Assembly: GCA_023411445.1 (NCBI GenBank)
Contig: JAEYOT010000040.1
Coordinates: 1-6,287, forward strand
Source: Pseudomonadota bacterium
GTDB taxonomy: Bacteria > Myxococcota_A > Polyangia > Polyangiales > Polyangiaceae
Length of the DNA: 6,287 nt
Reading direction: 5' to 3'
Shown here in pieces: positions 1-6,110 of the stretch. The position numbers and the translations under genes were made by a program. The stretch's first letter is position 1, and the number at the start of each line of letters is the position of its first letter. Under the pieces are notes generated by a model. It was not told where the DNA came from. It did no database searches and saw only the letters and a list, made by a program, of their open reading frames with translations.

Positions 1-609
1 CGCTCCCCGGCGGCCGGACCCACGCGCCCCGCGCGCTCCCGCTTCTCGCCCTCCACCGTGGTGTTCGTCGCGGTGGGCACGCTCGGTACGGGTGTCAACA
101 AGCGCGTGGATGTCTGTATCGACGCAATCCTACGCTGCTGCGCCGTGGGTCACGACGTGGGGCTGGTCGTGTGCGGCGATGGGCCGCAGCGGGCGGAGCT
201 GGAAGCACGCGTAGCTCGCAGCGCGACGCCGCACGCCGTGGTGTTTCTGGGAGCACGCGAAGACGTCCCGGAGATCTTGGCCTGCTGTGATGCCTTCTGT
301 CATGCCGCTCCGTTCGAGCCGTTTGGCATCGTCTGCGTCGAAGCGATGGCTGCGGGCTTGCCCGTCGTCGTGCCTGATGGCGGAGGTATTCACGAAGCCG
401 TGGAGGATGGCGTGACCGGCTTCGTGTACCGCGCGCTGGATGTCGCGGACATGGCCGACAAGGTCGCGCGGCTCGCGGCAGACCAGCAGCTGCGCGGCAA
501 CATGGGAGCTGCTGGCAAAGCGCTGGCCGTCCGCCGCTTCGACATCGCGGACTACATGTCTCGCCTGTTGGGCATGTACGGCTCGCTCCTCGCGTCGAGG
601 GCGGCTTGA
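1..609 (+). CDS. GT4-type glycosyltransferase, C-terminal part (5' end cut by window)
   Basis: The frame is open from base 1 to the TGA at 607-609, giving 202 residues. A GTG at 58 is an internal codon, because the open frame continues upstream and this is only the C-terminal half of a family that is usually 350-420 residues long. The visible part is the second Rossmann domain of a GT-B enzyme. It begins with the strand FVAVGTL (about residues 22-28), followed by NKRVD, where GT4 enzymes carry a phosphate-contacting basic pair. Next come LVVCGDGP and VVFLGAREDVPEIL, and then the signature E-x7-E (Glu106 and Glu114, in EPFGIVCVE) followed by AMAAGLPVVVPDGGGIHE, the usual nucleotide-sugar site. 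Such enzymes are retaining and transfer sugar from an NDP-sugar to a glycan acceptor at the cytoplasmic face of the membrane. The stop overlaps the start of the next gene by 4 bases, so the two are probably translated together. Donor sugar and acceptor cannot be told. Confidence 0.93.
   Translation, partial: RSPAAGPTRPARSRFSPSTVVFVAVGTLGTGVNKRVDVCIDAILRCCAVGHDVGLVVCGDGPQRAELEARVARSATPHAVVFLGAREDVPEILACCDAFCHAAPFEPFGIVCVEAMAAGLPVVVPDGGGIHEAVEDGVTGFVYRALDVADMADKVARLAADQQLRGNMGAAGKALAVRRFDIADYMSRLLGMYGSLLASRAA
597..601 (+). promoter_or_regulatory. Shine-Dalgarno for the second glycosyltransferase
   Basis: GAGGG lies inside the end of the upstream gene, 4 bases before the TTG at 606. It supports the TTG as the true start and fits translational coupling across the TTGA overlap. 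Confidence 0.6.
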
Positions 610-1934
610 GCCGTCGGCTATTGATCATCACGCCCTTCTTTCCCCCGCAGACCCACGCGGCGGTGTTCAGGGCCTACAAACTGGCGAAATTTCTGCCTCG
701 TCACGGTTGGCAGGTGCACGTGCTGACGGTCGGCACGAATTTCGGATACAATGAGGATCCGTCGCTGCTCGCCGCGTTGCCCGCCGAAGTGGCGGTTCAT
801 CGCGCGACGTACGTCGAGCCGACGGCGCGCGGCATTTCGTTCTCGCTGGGCCTCTCCGACAAGCGTTTCACGACGTTGCAGGCGCAGGCCAGAGGCGCGG
901 AGGTGCCGGCGCGGCCATCGGCAGCGCCCAGCCGTCCGTCTCTTGTGCGCCGGCTATCTCGACTGGCGAGGGCTGCCGTGAACATCCCGGACGCCTATTG
1001 GCCTTGGTTTGTCCCGGCGCTGCTCAAGGCTCGCCAGATCGCCGAGGAGCACGCGATCGACTTGGTGTTCACCTCGGCGGATCCCTACACGTCGCATGCC
1101 CTGGGCTACGCGCTCAAGCTGTCCGGCCGGCGCTGGGTGGCGGATCTTCGTGATCCCCACACGCACTGCCACCGCACCCAGTCTCGCATCCCTTGGGTGT
1201 TCGCGCTGCAGCGCGAACTGGAGCGGGCGGCCGCCGAGCACGCGGACGCGGTGACGGTCGCCGCCCAGTCCATCGCGATGATCCTGAAGGAGAGCTACGG
1301 TCTCACGGACGATCGACGCCTGCATTTCATCCCGACCGGCTTGGATGAATCGCTCATCACACCGAGCGAGCGGACCTCCCCGCGACCGTACCTGATCTTC
1401 TGCGGCGAATACCTGCCGGACTACGGCGACGCCATTTTCCGGCACTTCGCAGAAGCTTTGAAGAATCCGGAGATCGCTGCGAGGGGCTACGAGTTCCTGG
1501 TGGTCGGCCGCAAGGAGGTGAACCAGCCGCGCCTGGCGCCGAGCATCGAGGCGCTGGAGCTTGGGCCGCACGTGCGCTTCTTGGATCACATGCCGCAAGG
1601 CGAGCTGTACCGCCTGATCGCCGGGGCCGAGTTCGCGACCCTGTGTTACGGGCAGAACGCGCTGTGGTGGTGCCTACCAGCTAAGCTCGTGGACTATCAC
1701 GCGCTCCGTAAGCCAGTCTTGGCGGTAGTGCCGAACCCTAGCGAGGCGCGCGCGCGCCTGTCAGAGACGCGGCTCGGCATCTTCCTGGACGGAGCCCAGG
1801 CTCAAGCCACCTTCGAGGCGGCCCTGCTGCGGGGTGGGGCTAGCGTGACGCCCGACGTGAGCGAATGCGAGCGCTACCTGGCGACGCGGCAAGTGGAGGC
1901 GTTCGCTCGAGTCTTCGAAGGAGTGAGCTCCTAG
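606..1934 (+). CDS. GT-B-fold glycosyltransferase (GT4-like), 442 aa
   Basis: This is a likely sugar transferase of the GT-B fold acting on a cytoplasmic glycan intermediate. The N-terminal domain opens with LLIITPFFPPQTHAAVFRAY (about residues 5-24) and then AKFLPRHGWQVHVLTV, a pattern typical of GT4-like enzymes of polysaccharide loci. PDAYWPWF (about 128-135), FTSADPYTSH and VADLRDPH (about 179-186) follow, then FIPTGLDE (about 241-248) at the inter-domain linker. The second Rossmann domain starts at YLIFCGEYLPDYGD (about 264-275). Where a classic GT4 has E-x7-E, this protein has LPAKLVDYHALRKPVLAVVP (about 356-375), so it belongs to a divergent branch. No signal peptide or membrane helix is evident. 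TTG is chosen as start because it makes the MSRRLLIITPFF N-terminus, has a GAGGG ahead of it and gives a 4-base overlap with the upstream gene. Its TAG stop shares CTAG with the opposing gene. Donor sugar unknown. Confidence 0.88.
   Translation: MSRRLLIITPFFPPQTHAAVFRAYKLAKFLPRHGWQVHVLTVGTNFGYNEDPSLLAALPAEVAVHRATYVEPTARGISFSLGLSDKRFTTLQAQARGAEVPARPSAAPSRPSLVRRLSRLARAAVNIPDAYWPWFVPALLKARQIAEEHAIDLVFTSADPYTSHALGYALKLSGRRWVADLRDPHTHCHRTQSRIPWVFALQRELERAAAEHADAVTVAAQSIAMILKESYGLTDDRRLHFIPTGLDESLITPSERTSPRPYLIFCGEYLPDYGDAIFRHFAEALKNPEIAARGYEFLVVGRKEVNQPRLAPSIEALELGPHVRFLDHMPQGELYRLIAGAEFATLCYGQNALWWCLPAKLVDYHALRKPVLAVVPNPSEARARLSETRLGIFLDGAQAQATFEAALLRGGASVTPDVSECERYLATRQVEAFARVFEGVSS
1931..1934. 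other. CTAG stop-stop overlap of convergent genes
   Basis: The palindrome CTAG holds the TAG stop of the plus-strand glycosyltransferase (1932-1934) and, read on the other strand, the TAG stop of the minus-strand glycosyltransferase (1933-1931). There is no intergenic space, and I see no hairpin plus T-run that could stop transcription here. Confidence 0.9.
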
Positions 1935-2878
1935 TCATCCACCACGTTGCGCTTGAGATGGACCCGCTTGGTGGAATCAGAGCGCGCTCCGGCTCTGGCA
2001 CGGGGCAAGGCGCCCGGTAGCAGCCGCCACAAGGTCAGCGCTCGCCGCACGCGGCGCGGATCGCTGCGCAGCGAAGCCAGCAAGCCACGCAAGAAGCCGG
2101 CGCGATCACGGTGCACTCTGAGGCGCAGTAGCGCCAGCTGGTACAGGTGGCGAGCGTGGACCTCTGGGTAGCGCGCAAAGAGCGCGTGGTGCTTTGCCAG
2201 CACGTGCTCTCGCGCCGCTAACGTGCGCTTCTCACTGGCTGAGACGTGATCGTTGGAGTCCGAATGCACGTTCATCGTGACCTCGTCCAGCACGCGCAGG
2301 CGCCAGCGCCCATCCGCCAGGAAGCGCAGGGTGATCTCGTAGTCGTCCATGCGCGGCATGGCTTCGTCGAAGCCGCCGATCGCCTCCACGACCGAGCGGC
2401 GAATGGCGAGCCCGTTGGCGCCGGGCGCGTAGGAGAGCGCTAGCGGGAAGGGGGGCTCGGTCATGAGTCGATCCCGCTTCTCGATCTCGACCGTGGCGCC
2501 CTCGCGATTCAGCACGTTCTTTCGCGACCAGGCCAAGCCGAGCTCTGGCTCCGCCTCAAACGCGCTGACGAATGCTCGCAGACAGCCGGGCAGCATCGTG
2601 TCGTCGGAATCAAAGATGAAGAGCAGCGGGGACTGCGCCTGCGCGATGCCGATATTGCGCGGTCTGGCCGGCGCGCCGCAGTTGCGCTCCAGGCGGTGGT
2701 AGCGCAAGCGCGGATCAGCCAGGAGCTTGACGACGACTGTAGGCGTATCGTCGCTGGATGCGTCGTCGACGACGATGACTTCGAGCTCTACGTCCGTTTG
2801 CGCCAGGATGCTGCTGAGGCAGCGCTCCAGCAGCCGAGCGCGGTTGTGCGTCGTCACGATCACGGAGATGTCGGGCAA
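1931..2878 (-). CDS. GT2-type (GT-A fold) glycosyltransferase, 315 aa
   Basis: This is a probable inverting family 2 glycosyltransferase that uses an NDP-sugar and a metal ion. The start PDISVIVTTHNRARLLERCL (residues 2-21) and VIVVDDASSDDT (34-45) form the nucleotide-binding half. NCGAPARPRNIGI (66-78) and the metal-binding DSDD (90-93, in FIFDSDDTML) follow. GGFDEAMPRMDDYEITLR (168-185) matches the acceptor-side region that carries the catalytic acid or base, often written ED. The tail from about residue 240 is rich in arginine and leucine and could lie on the inner membrane face; no true membrane helix is seen. The frame also extends to a TTG at 2956 (341 aa). I prefer the TTG at 2878 because GAGGA sits 6 bases ahead of it, the family's first strand begins right there, and the longer version would run into the region needed for the divergent promoters. 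The specific sugar is unknown. Confidence 0.9.
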   Translation of the reverse strand: MPDISVIVTTHNRARLLERCLSSILAQTDVELEVIVVDDASSDDTPTVVVKLLADPRLRYHRLERNCGAPARPRNIGIAQAQSPLLFIFDSDDTMLPGCLRAFVSAFEAEPELGLAWSRKNVLNREGATVEIEKRDRLMTEPPFPLALSYAPGANGLAIRRSVVEAIGGFDEAMPRMDDYEITLRFLADGRWRLRVLDEVTMNVHSDSNDHVSASEKRTLAAREHVLAKHHALFARYPEVHARHLYQLALLRLRVHRDRAGFLRGLLASLRSDPRRVRRALTLWRLLPGALPRARAGARSDSTKRVHLKRNVVDD

Positions 2879-2884
2879 TCTAGA

Positions 2885-2889
2885 TCCTC
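2885..2889 (-). promoter_or_regulatory. Shine-Dalgarno deciding the start of the GT2 gene
   Basis: On the minus strand GAGGA is followed by TCTAGA and then TTG at 2878-2876, a 6-base spacing. No comparable site precedes the upstream TTG at 2956, which is why the shorter protein is called. Confidence 0.6.
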
Positions 2890-2908
2890 GCGGCGGGCTG
2901 CTCGACTG

Positions 2909-2917
2909 GTCATAGCA
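2909..2917 (-). promoter_or_regulatory. Possible extended -10 element for the GT2 gene
   Basis: The minus strand reads TGCTATGAC, that is TG-N followed by TATGAC, which matches four of six bases of the sigma-70 -10 consensus plus the extended TG. No good -35 lies 16-18 bases upstream, as is common for extended -10 promoters. Transcription would begin near 2902, leaving a leader of about 24 bases that includes the GAGGA site. This is a motif match only. Confidence 0.3.
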
Positions 2918-2940
2918 GATGCGGAAACCGAGGGGATGCG

Positions 2941-2968
2941 TTGCTTTCTCGGGCAATCTGGCTACGCT
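2941..2968 (+). promoter_or_regulatory. Weak candidate promoter for the pyruvyl transferase gene
   Basis: TTGCTT (2941-2946) and TACGCT (2963-2968) are 16 bases apart, each matching about three of six positions of the sigma-70 consensus. Transcription from it would start some 10 bases before the ATG at 2985, giving a nearly leaderless message, in line with the lack of a Shine-Dalgarno there. The match is poor and may be chance. Confidence 0.2.
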
Positions 2969-2984
2969 GCGCGCCTCCTCGACG

Positions 2985-4187
2985 ATGACTCATGACCGCC
3001 CCGGAACGCCGCTGACAGTGCTCTCCGTCGACGCGGACGCGCTCAGGGCCCAGCGCCGCGCGCTGTGGTCCCTCCGCTGGGAACGCACGCAGCGCGTAGC
3101 AGCTCGCGTGCTAGCCCGCCCGGACGTGTCGATCTTCGGCTGCTACGACGCCGGCAACGTCGGGGACTTGGCGCTGGGTGTGGCCACGGCTGGCATCGCC
3201 GGACGCCTGGCGCGCACGGCGTTCGACTCGCCGCGCAGCAGCCAGCGCCTGACACCTCCGCGAGCCGCCATCCTCGCAGGCGGTGGGGTGGTGACGGCCA
3301 GACCCGGATCGCCGCTGGCCGCATTCAGCTCGTACGTGGGGAAGCGGCCCTGCGCGGTGGCAGTGATCGGCGTGTCCTCCACGGTCGAGCCAGGCGAGCT
3401 ATCGCCAGCCTCGCTCGCCACCTTGCGGGAAGCGGCGTGGCTCTCGACGCGGTCGCAGGCGAGCGCCGACTCCCTGGCGGCGATCTTGGGACGGGATGAC
3501 ATCGTCGTTCAGCCTGACATCGCGTTCGCGCTCAAGCTGAGCGGGCAGGGCTTTCAGCCGCCGCCGCGGCGGGCCCGTTGCCTGGCGCTGAACGTCTCCC
3601 CGTTCTTGCACTCCCGAGTGGGCACGCGCTTCGTGGCGCATCGCTCGCCGAGCGCCTGGTTTGCCAAGCATTTGCCCGACCAAGCCGCCTGGTACGAGCA
3701 AATTGGTCCACGCTACGTGGAGCTCGTACGCGCGCTGCTTGGCCGGTTCCTACAGGCGGGCTGGCGCGTGCGCAGCATCCCGCTCGCGCCCGAAGATGAC
3801 CTGTTTGCGCGCTCGGTACTGAGCGGCTTAGCCGTCGAGCACCAGCCCTATGAATCCGATCCACTGAAGGTGATGGCTCATTTCGCGGCGGCCGAGCGAG
3901 CGCTGGTCACACGCTTTCATGCTCACGTCTTCGCGCTGCTGACGGGGACGCCGCTGGGCTCGTTTGCCTACTCGCCCAAGTGCAATCATCTGATGAGCGA
4001 GTTGGGGCTGCCTCGCCGCGCGCAGGCGGAGCCGCGTGATTGGGTCCACGAGCTCGAGGACACGTGCGAACGGCTGGCTGGAGACACTTCGGTGGCTAGC
4101 CTGGAGCCCGCGGCCATGAGCGCCCTGGAAGCCAAGGCGTACGACCTGACCCGGCGCGGCGTGCTCGCCGTGCTGGACCGAGCCTAG
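2985..4187 (+). CDS. Polysaccharide pyruvyl transferase family protein, 400 aa
   Basis: Members of this family (CsaB/WcaK-like, PF04230) transfer pyruvate from phosphoenolpyruvate onto a sugar of a polysaccharide or cell-wall glycan, making an acidic ketal. The sequence shows the N-terminal family motif FGCYDAGNVGDLALG (about residues 51-65), then AAILAGGGVV (94-103), the central VQPDIAFAL (175-183), and the C-terminal TRFHAHVFALLTGTPLGSFAY (309-329) with PKCNHLMSELGL (331-342), a stretch well kept in the family. Length is normal for it. No signal peptide or membrane helix is seen, so it should act in the cytoplasm. I choose the ATG at 2985; an in-frame ATG at 2919 would add 22 residues lying in the divergent promoter region. 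Neither has a convincing Shine-Dalgarno. The gene stands alone on its strand between opposing glycosyltransferase genes and ends in a CTAG shared with its neighbour. A modified substrate or a non-pyruvyl role cannot be excluded. Confidence 0.87.
   Translation: MTHDRPGTPLTVLSVDADALRAQRRALWSLRWERTQRVAARVLARPDVSIFGCYDAGNVGDLALGVATAGIAGRLARTAFDSPRSSQRLTPPRAAILAGGGVVTARPGSPLAAFSSYVGKRPCAVAVIGVSSTVEPGELSPASLATLREAAWLSTRSQASADSLAAILGRDDIVVQPDIAFALKLSGQGFQPPPRRARCLALNVSPFLHSRVGTRFVAHRSPSAWFAKHLPDQAAWYEQIGPRYVELVRALLGRFLQAGWRVRSIPLAPEDDLFARSVLSGLAVEHQPYESDPLKVMAHFAAAERALVTRFHAHVFALLTGTPLGSFAYSPKCNHLMSELGLPRRAQAEPRDWVHELEDTCERLAGDTSVASLEPAAMSALEAKAYDLTRRGVLAVLDRA
4184..4187. other. Second CTAG stop-stop overlap of convergent genes
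   Basis: CTAG here gives TAG to the pyruvyl transferase gene (4185-4187) and, on the other strand, TAG to the minus-strand GT2 gene (4186-4184). It is the same junction as at 1931-1934, with no intergenic space and no visible terminator hairpin. Confidence 0.9.
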
Positions 4188-5080
4188 CGCCCGAGGCGTT
4201 CGCTCACGTAGGCCAAGAACGCGGGGTCTCCCGCGGTTTTGAGCCGGCCTATGTGTCTCGTTTCCAGCTGGCTCCAGAGCTCCGCTCCGCGTGGGTTGCC
4301 GTGAAAGTGCGCGTCGTCCCGGACGTTCTGATACGGGTCTCGCAGGCCGAGGCGGTTGACGGCAGCGATGGAAGCGCGACCGCGATGCACGACGTGCTCC
4401 TCCGAGCGCAGGGGAAAATCCACGACTTGGCGACCGGCGCAGCGCAGGCTCCGCTGCAGCCAGAGAGCCGGGGCGCCGTGGTCCACGAACGGCCAAACGC
4501 GCGGGTCAGCCAGCGCATCCACGCGCACGAATAGGCAGCACGGGTGCGCGTAGGGCTCTCCCAAGTCGAACTGGAGCTCGCCCAGGGCGCCGGCTCGCGG
4601 CGCCGCCAGCGCGGACGTCACCGCGTCCAGCGTGTCCGCTCGCAGGAATACGACGTCGCTGTCGACCACCAACAGGACGTTGCTGCGCCGCTCTCTCGGC
4701 AGCCTCGCCTCGCTCTGCAAGATGTAGTCGGTCCCGAGCCGGAGACCATAGCCATGGGACGTGGGCCCGCGGTTGTCGACCAGCTCCACGCGGCTGGCGC
4801 GAGCGAGCTCCGCGAGGAGCTGACGGCTGCCATCGCTCGAGGAGTTGTCCACCACGACGAGTCGCGACAGGCGCGCGGCCCACGGCTGATCCGCCAGCGT
4901 GAGCAGCATCAGCTTGCTTAGCTCCCGCGTGTTGAAGCTCACGCAAAGCAGAGCGACGCGGGCCTCACCATCGAACGGCTCGGCCGGGGAGGCTCCAGCG
5001 AGCTTGGACGAACAGACGCGCGCCCAGTCGGCGGTCCGCCTGAGCGTGCGCCACACTTTGTTGAAGACCGCGCCCTTCAC
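4184..5080 (-). CDS. GT2-like (GT-A fold) glycosyltransferase, 298 aa
   Basis: This is a probable family 2 glycosyltransferase using an NDP-sugar and a divalent metal. After a basic leader of about 40 residues, the fold begins at VALLCVSFNTRELSKLMLLTL (42-62) with LVVVDNSSSDGSRQLL (74-89). VELVDNRGPTSHGYGLRLG (98-116) precedes the metal-binding DSD (140-142, in LLVVDSDVVFL). The second half has GALGELQFD (164-172), PCCLFVRVDAL (180-190) and the histidine-bearing EEHVVHRGRAS (227-237) and DDAHFHGNP (255-263). Its substrate side differs from the other GT2 enzyme of the window, so the two are not recent duplicates. The GTG start at 5080 overlaps the stop of the upstream methyltransferase gene as GTGA, with no clear Shine-Dalgarno of its own, so translation is likely coupled. 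The stop shares CTAG with the opposing pyruvyl transferase gene. Donor and acceptor unknown. Confidence 0.87.
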   Translation of the reverse strand: MKGAVFNKVWRTLRRTADWARVCSSKLAGASPAEPFDGEARVALLCVSFNTRELSKLMLLTLADQPWAARLSRLVVVDNSSSDGSRQLLAELARASRVELVDNRGPTSHGYGLRLGTDYILQSEARLPRERRSNVLLVVDSDVVFLRADTLDAVTSALAAPRAGALGELQFDLGEPYAHPCCLFVRVDALADPRVWPFVDHGAPALWLQRSLRCAGRQVVDFPLRSEEHVVHRGRASIAAVNRLGLRDPYQNVRDDAHFHGNPRGAELWSQLETRHIGRLKTAGDPAFLAYVSERLGR

Positions 5081-6057
5081 CGCTGTTCGAGCTCGACGCC
5101 GAGATACTCTGCGCTGGGGGAGTTGATGGCGCGCGCGTGGTAGGCGATGCGTTTAGCCCTCCAACCCAGCTTGGCCACGGCGCCACCTCGCGGGCGCGGC
5201 ACCGCTAGCTCGGAGATGGGTAGAAACCGCGTTCTCTTGATCTGAAAACCTGCCTGCTGGGCGACGCGCTGCAGGGCCGTGATCGTGAAATGGCTCAGGT
5301 GGTGAGGTAGCTTGAGCGCGCGCCAGCTCTCGCCGAGGCGGCGCGCGGAAGCGCTGCCGTAGTTCGGCACCGTGAGCACGATGGTGCCGCGCGGCGTGAG
5401 CTTTCCTCGCAGCATTGCCAGGGAGTCGACAGGGTCCGTGAGGTGCTCAAGTACATGCTCCATCCGGATACAGTCGAAGGTGGCGGCTGGCAGCTGTGCC
5501 GGATGGTCGGCAAAGCAGCGAATGCCCAGCGCCGATAGCTTCTCGAGCGCGGGCTGTCCGATGTCGAACGCAGAGAGGTTCTCGTAGCCGTGGTGGCGCA
5601 TCGCCAGGAGCCAAAAGCCAGCGCCGCAGCCAAAGTCCAAGATGGCGGCGTCGGTCGCGTAGGTCAGGGGCACCGAGGCGGTGAGGGGAACGCTCCGACC
5701 ACCGGCGACCTCCAGCGCTGTCGTAAGCAGTCGAAGGGCTTGCTGCTGCGCGAGGTGGTCGCTGCGTAGCGCTGCGGCGTACAGCCGAGAAATGAGCACC
5801 TTCACGCGACGGCCCGGCGACCCTGCCGCACCGTCGGCGTCGCCGCAATAGGCGTCGTAGCCGTTGCTGTAGAGGGCGTGCAGCGCTGCGACGGACGGCG
5901 CGGGCGTGAGGCGACCCATGCCGCACCCGCCGCAGCGCAGCAGCTCGAAGCGCCACTCGCGGCGCGCTTCGCCCTCCAGGTAGGAGAAGGTCGAAGCCAC
6001 CAGCGGCGGGCCGCTGAGCGACTGATGGCAAGCGAGGCAGACGGGACTTTCGCTCAA
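5077..6057 (-). CDS. SAM-dependent methyltransferase with N-terminal zinc-ribbon-like motif, 326 aa
   Basis: This is a class I (Rossmann-fold) methyltransferase of the Methyltransf_23/12 type, common in glycan loci, where relatives methylate sugars or cap chains. The N-terminus carries CLAC (Cys7, Cys10) and CGGC (Cys42, Cys45), a probable zinc-binding ribbon. A linker of about 90 residues contains a near-repeat SVPLT-A-SVPLT (122-132). The SAM-binding motif I is ILDFGCGAGFWLL (139-151), followed by LSAFDIGQPALEKL (161-174), FDCIRMEHVLEHLTDP (194-209), LTPRGTIVLTVPNYGS (220-235) and the family stretch LKLPHHLSHFT (248-258). The C-terminal 60 residues are basic and less conserved. The TTG start is chosen because it places Cys7 just inside the protein and has AGGG 7 bases ahead. 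It lies 53 bases after an upstream partial gene and overlaps the downstream GT2 gene by 4 bases, which suggests one transcript. The methyl acceptor is unknown; O- and N-methylation are both possible. Confidence 0.9.
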   Translation of the reverse strand: MSESPVCLACHQSLSGPPLVASTFSYLEGEARREWRFELLRCGGCGMGRLTPAPSVAALHALYSNGYDAYCGDADGAAGSPGRRVKVLISRLYAAALRSDHLAQQQALRLLTTALEVAGGRSVPLTASVPLTYATDAAILDFGCGAGFWLLAMRHHGYENLSAFDIGQPALEKLSALGIRCFADHPAQLPAATFDCIRMEHVLEHLTDPVDSLAMLRGKLTPRGTIVLTVPNYGSASARRLGESWRALKLPHHLSHFTITALQRVAQQAGFQIKRTRFLPISELAVPRPRGGAVAKLGWRAKRIAYHARAINSPSAEYLGVELEQR

Positions 6058-6064
6058 GGCTGGG

Positions 6065-6068
6065 CCCT
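6065..6068 (-). promoter_or_regulatory. Weak Shine-Dalgarno for the methyltransferase gene
   Basis: AGGG on the minus strand lies 7 bases before the TTG start at 6057. It is short, but in the right place, and no better in-frame start lies nearby. Confidence 0.4.
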
Positions 6069-6110
6069 AACGTAGTCGAGCACATCAGCCACCGCAACAG
6101 CGGTCAAAGC

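Larger units (their letters stand above)
2871..2959. repeat. Pair of 11-bp direct repeats, TCGGGCAATCT
   Basis: TCGGGCAATCT occurs at 2871-2881 and again at 2949-2959, 78 bases apart. Since 78 is 26 codons, both copies read the same way in the minus-strand frame (TTG CCC GA), giving two candidate TTG starts for the same gene. Only the copy at 2871 is preceded on the minus strand by a good ribosome-binding site. It could be a binding site for a regulator or a trace of a small duplication; chance is not excluded. Confidence 0.5.
2879..2984. promoter_or_regulatory. Divergent intergenic control region
   Basis: These 106 bases separate the start of the minus-strand GT2 gene from that of the plus-strand pyruvyl transferase gene. 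It is the only place in the window where two genes point away from each other, so promoters for both should lie here. It contains an extended -10-like element on the minus strand (2909-2917), a weak -35/-10 pair on the plus strand (2941-2968), and one copy of an 11-bp repeat (2949-2959) whose other copy (2871-2881) covers the start of the GT2 gene. If the GT2 gene really begins at 2956, most of this region would be coding. Confidence 0.55.

Noticed and set aside
58..60. GTG at 58 as the start of the first gene
   Set aside because: The frame is open back to base 1 and the protein is only the second half of a GT-B enzyme, so the real start lies outside the window.
95..631. Antisense open frame of 178 aa across the first glycosyltransferase gene
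   Set aside because: Arginine- and proline-rich low-complexity translation, typical of a shadow frame; the sense strand carries the GT4 motifs.
954..1598. Long antisense open frame (214 aa) inside the second glycosyltransferase gene
   Set aside because: High GC with strong third-position bias produces long open frames on the opposite strand. The translation has no recognisable motif and the sense frame is clearly coding.
2919..2921. Upstream ATG as start of the pyruvyl transferase gene
   Set aside because: It has no Shine-Dalgarno, adds 22 residues unlike the family, and would lie in the divergent promoter region next to the opposing gene.
3828..4496. Open frame of 222 aa on the minus strand spanning the pyruvyl transferase and GT2 junction
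   Set aside because: It runs antisense to one real gene and out of frame in another, with arginine- and proline-rich composition and no family motif.
5447..6097. Minus-strand ATG frame of 216 aa overlapping the methyltransferase
   Set aside because: It is in a different frame from the SAM-binding motifs and has the composition of a shadow. It would also displace the 53-base gap that follows the upstream gene.
6091..6104. Small perfect inverted repeat ACCGC-AACA-GCGGT in the gap between the partial gene and the methyltransferase gene
   Set aside because: Only five base pairs, with no T-run on either side, so it does not qualify as an intrinsic terminator; short GC stems are common by chance here.
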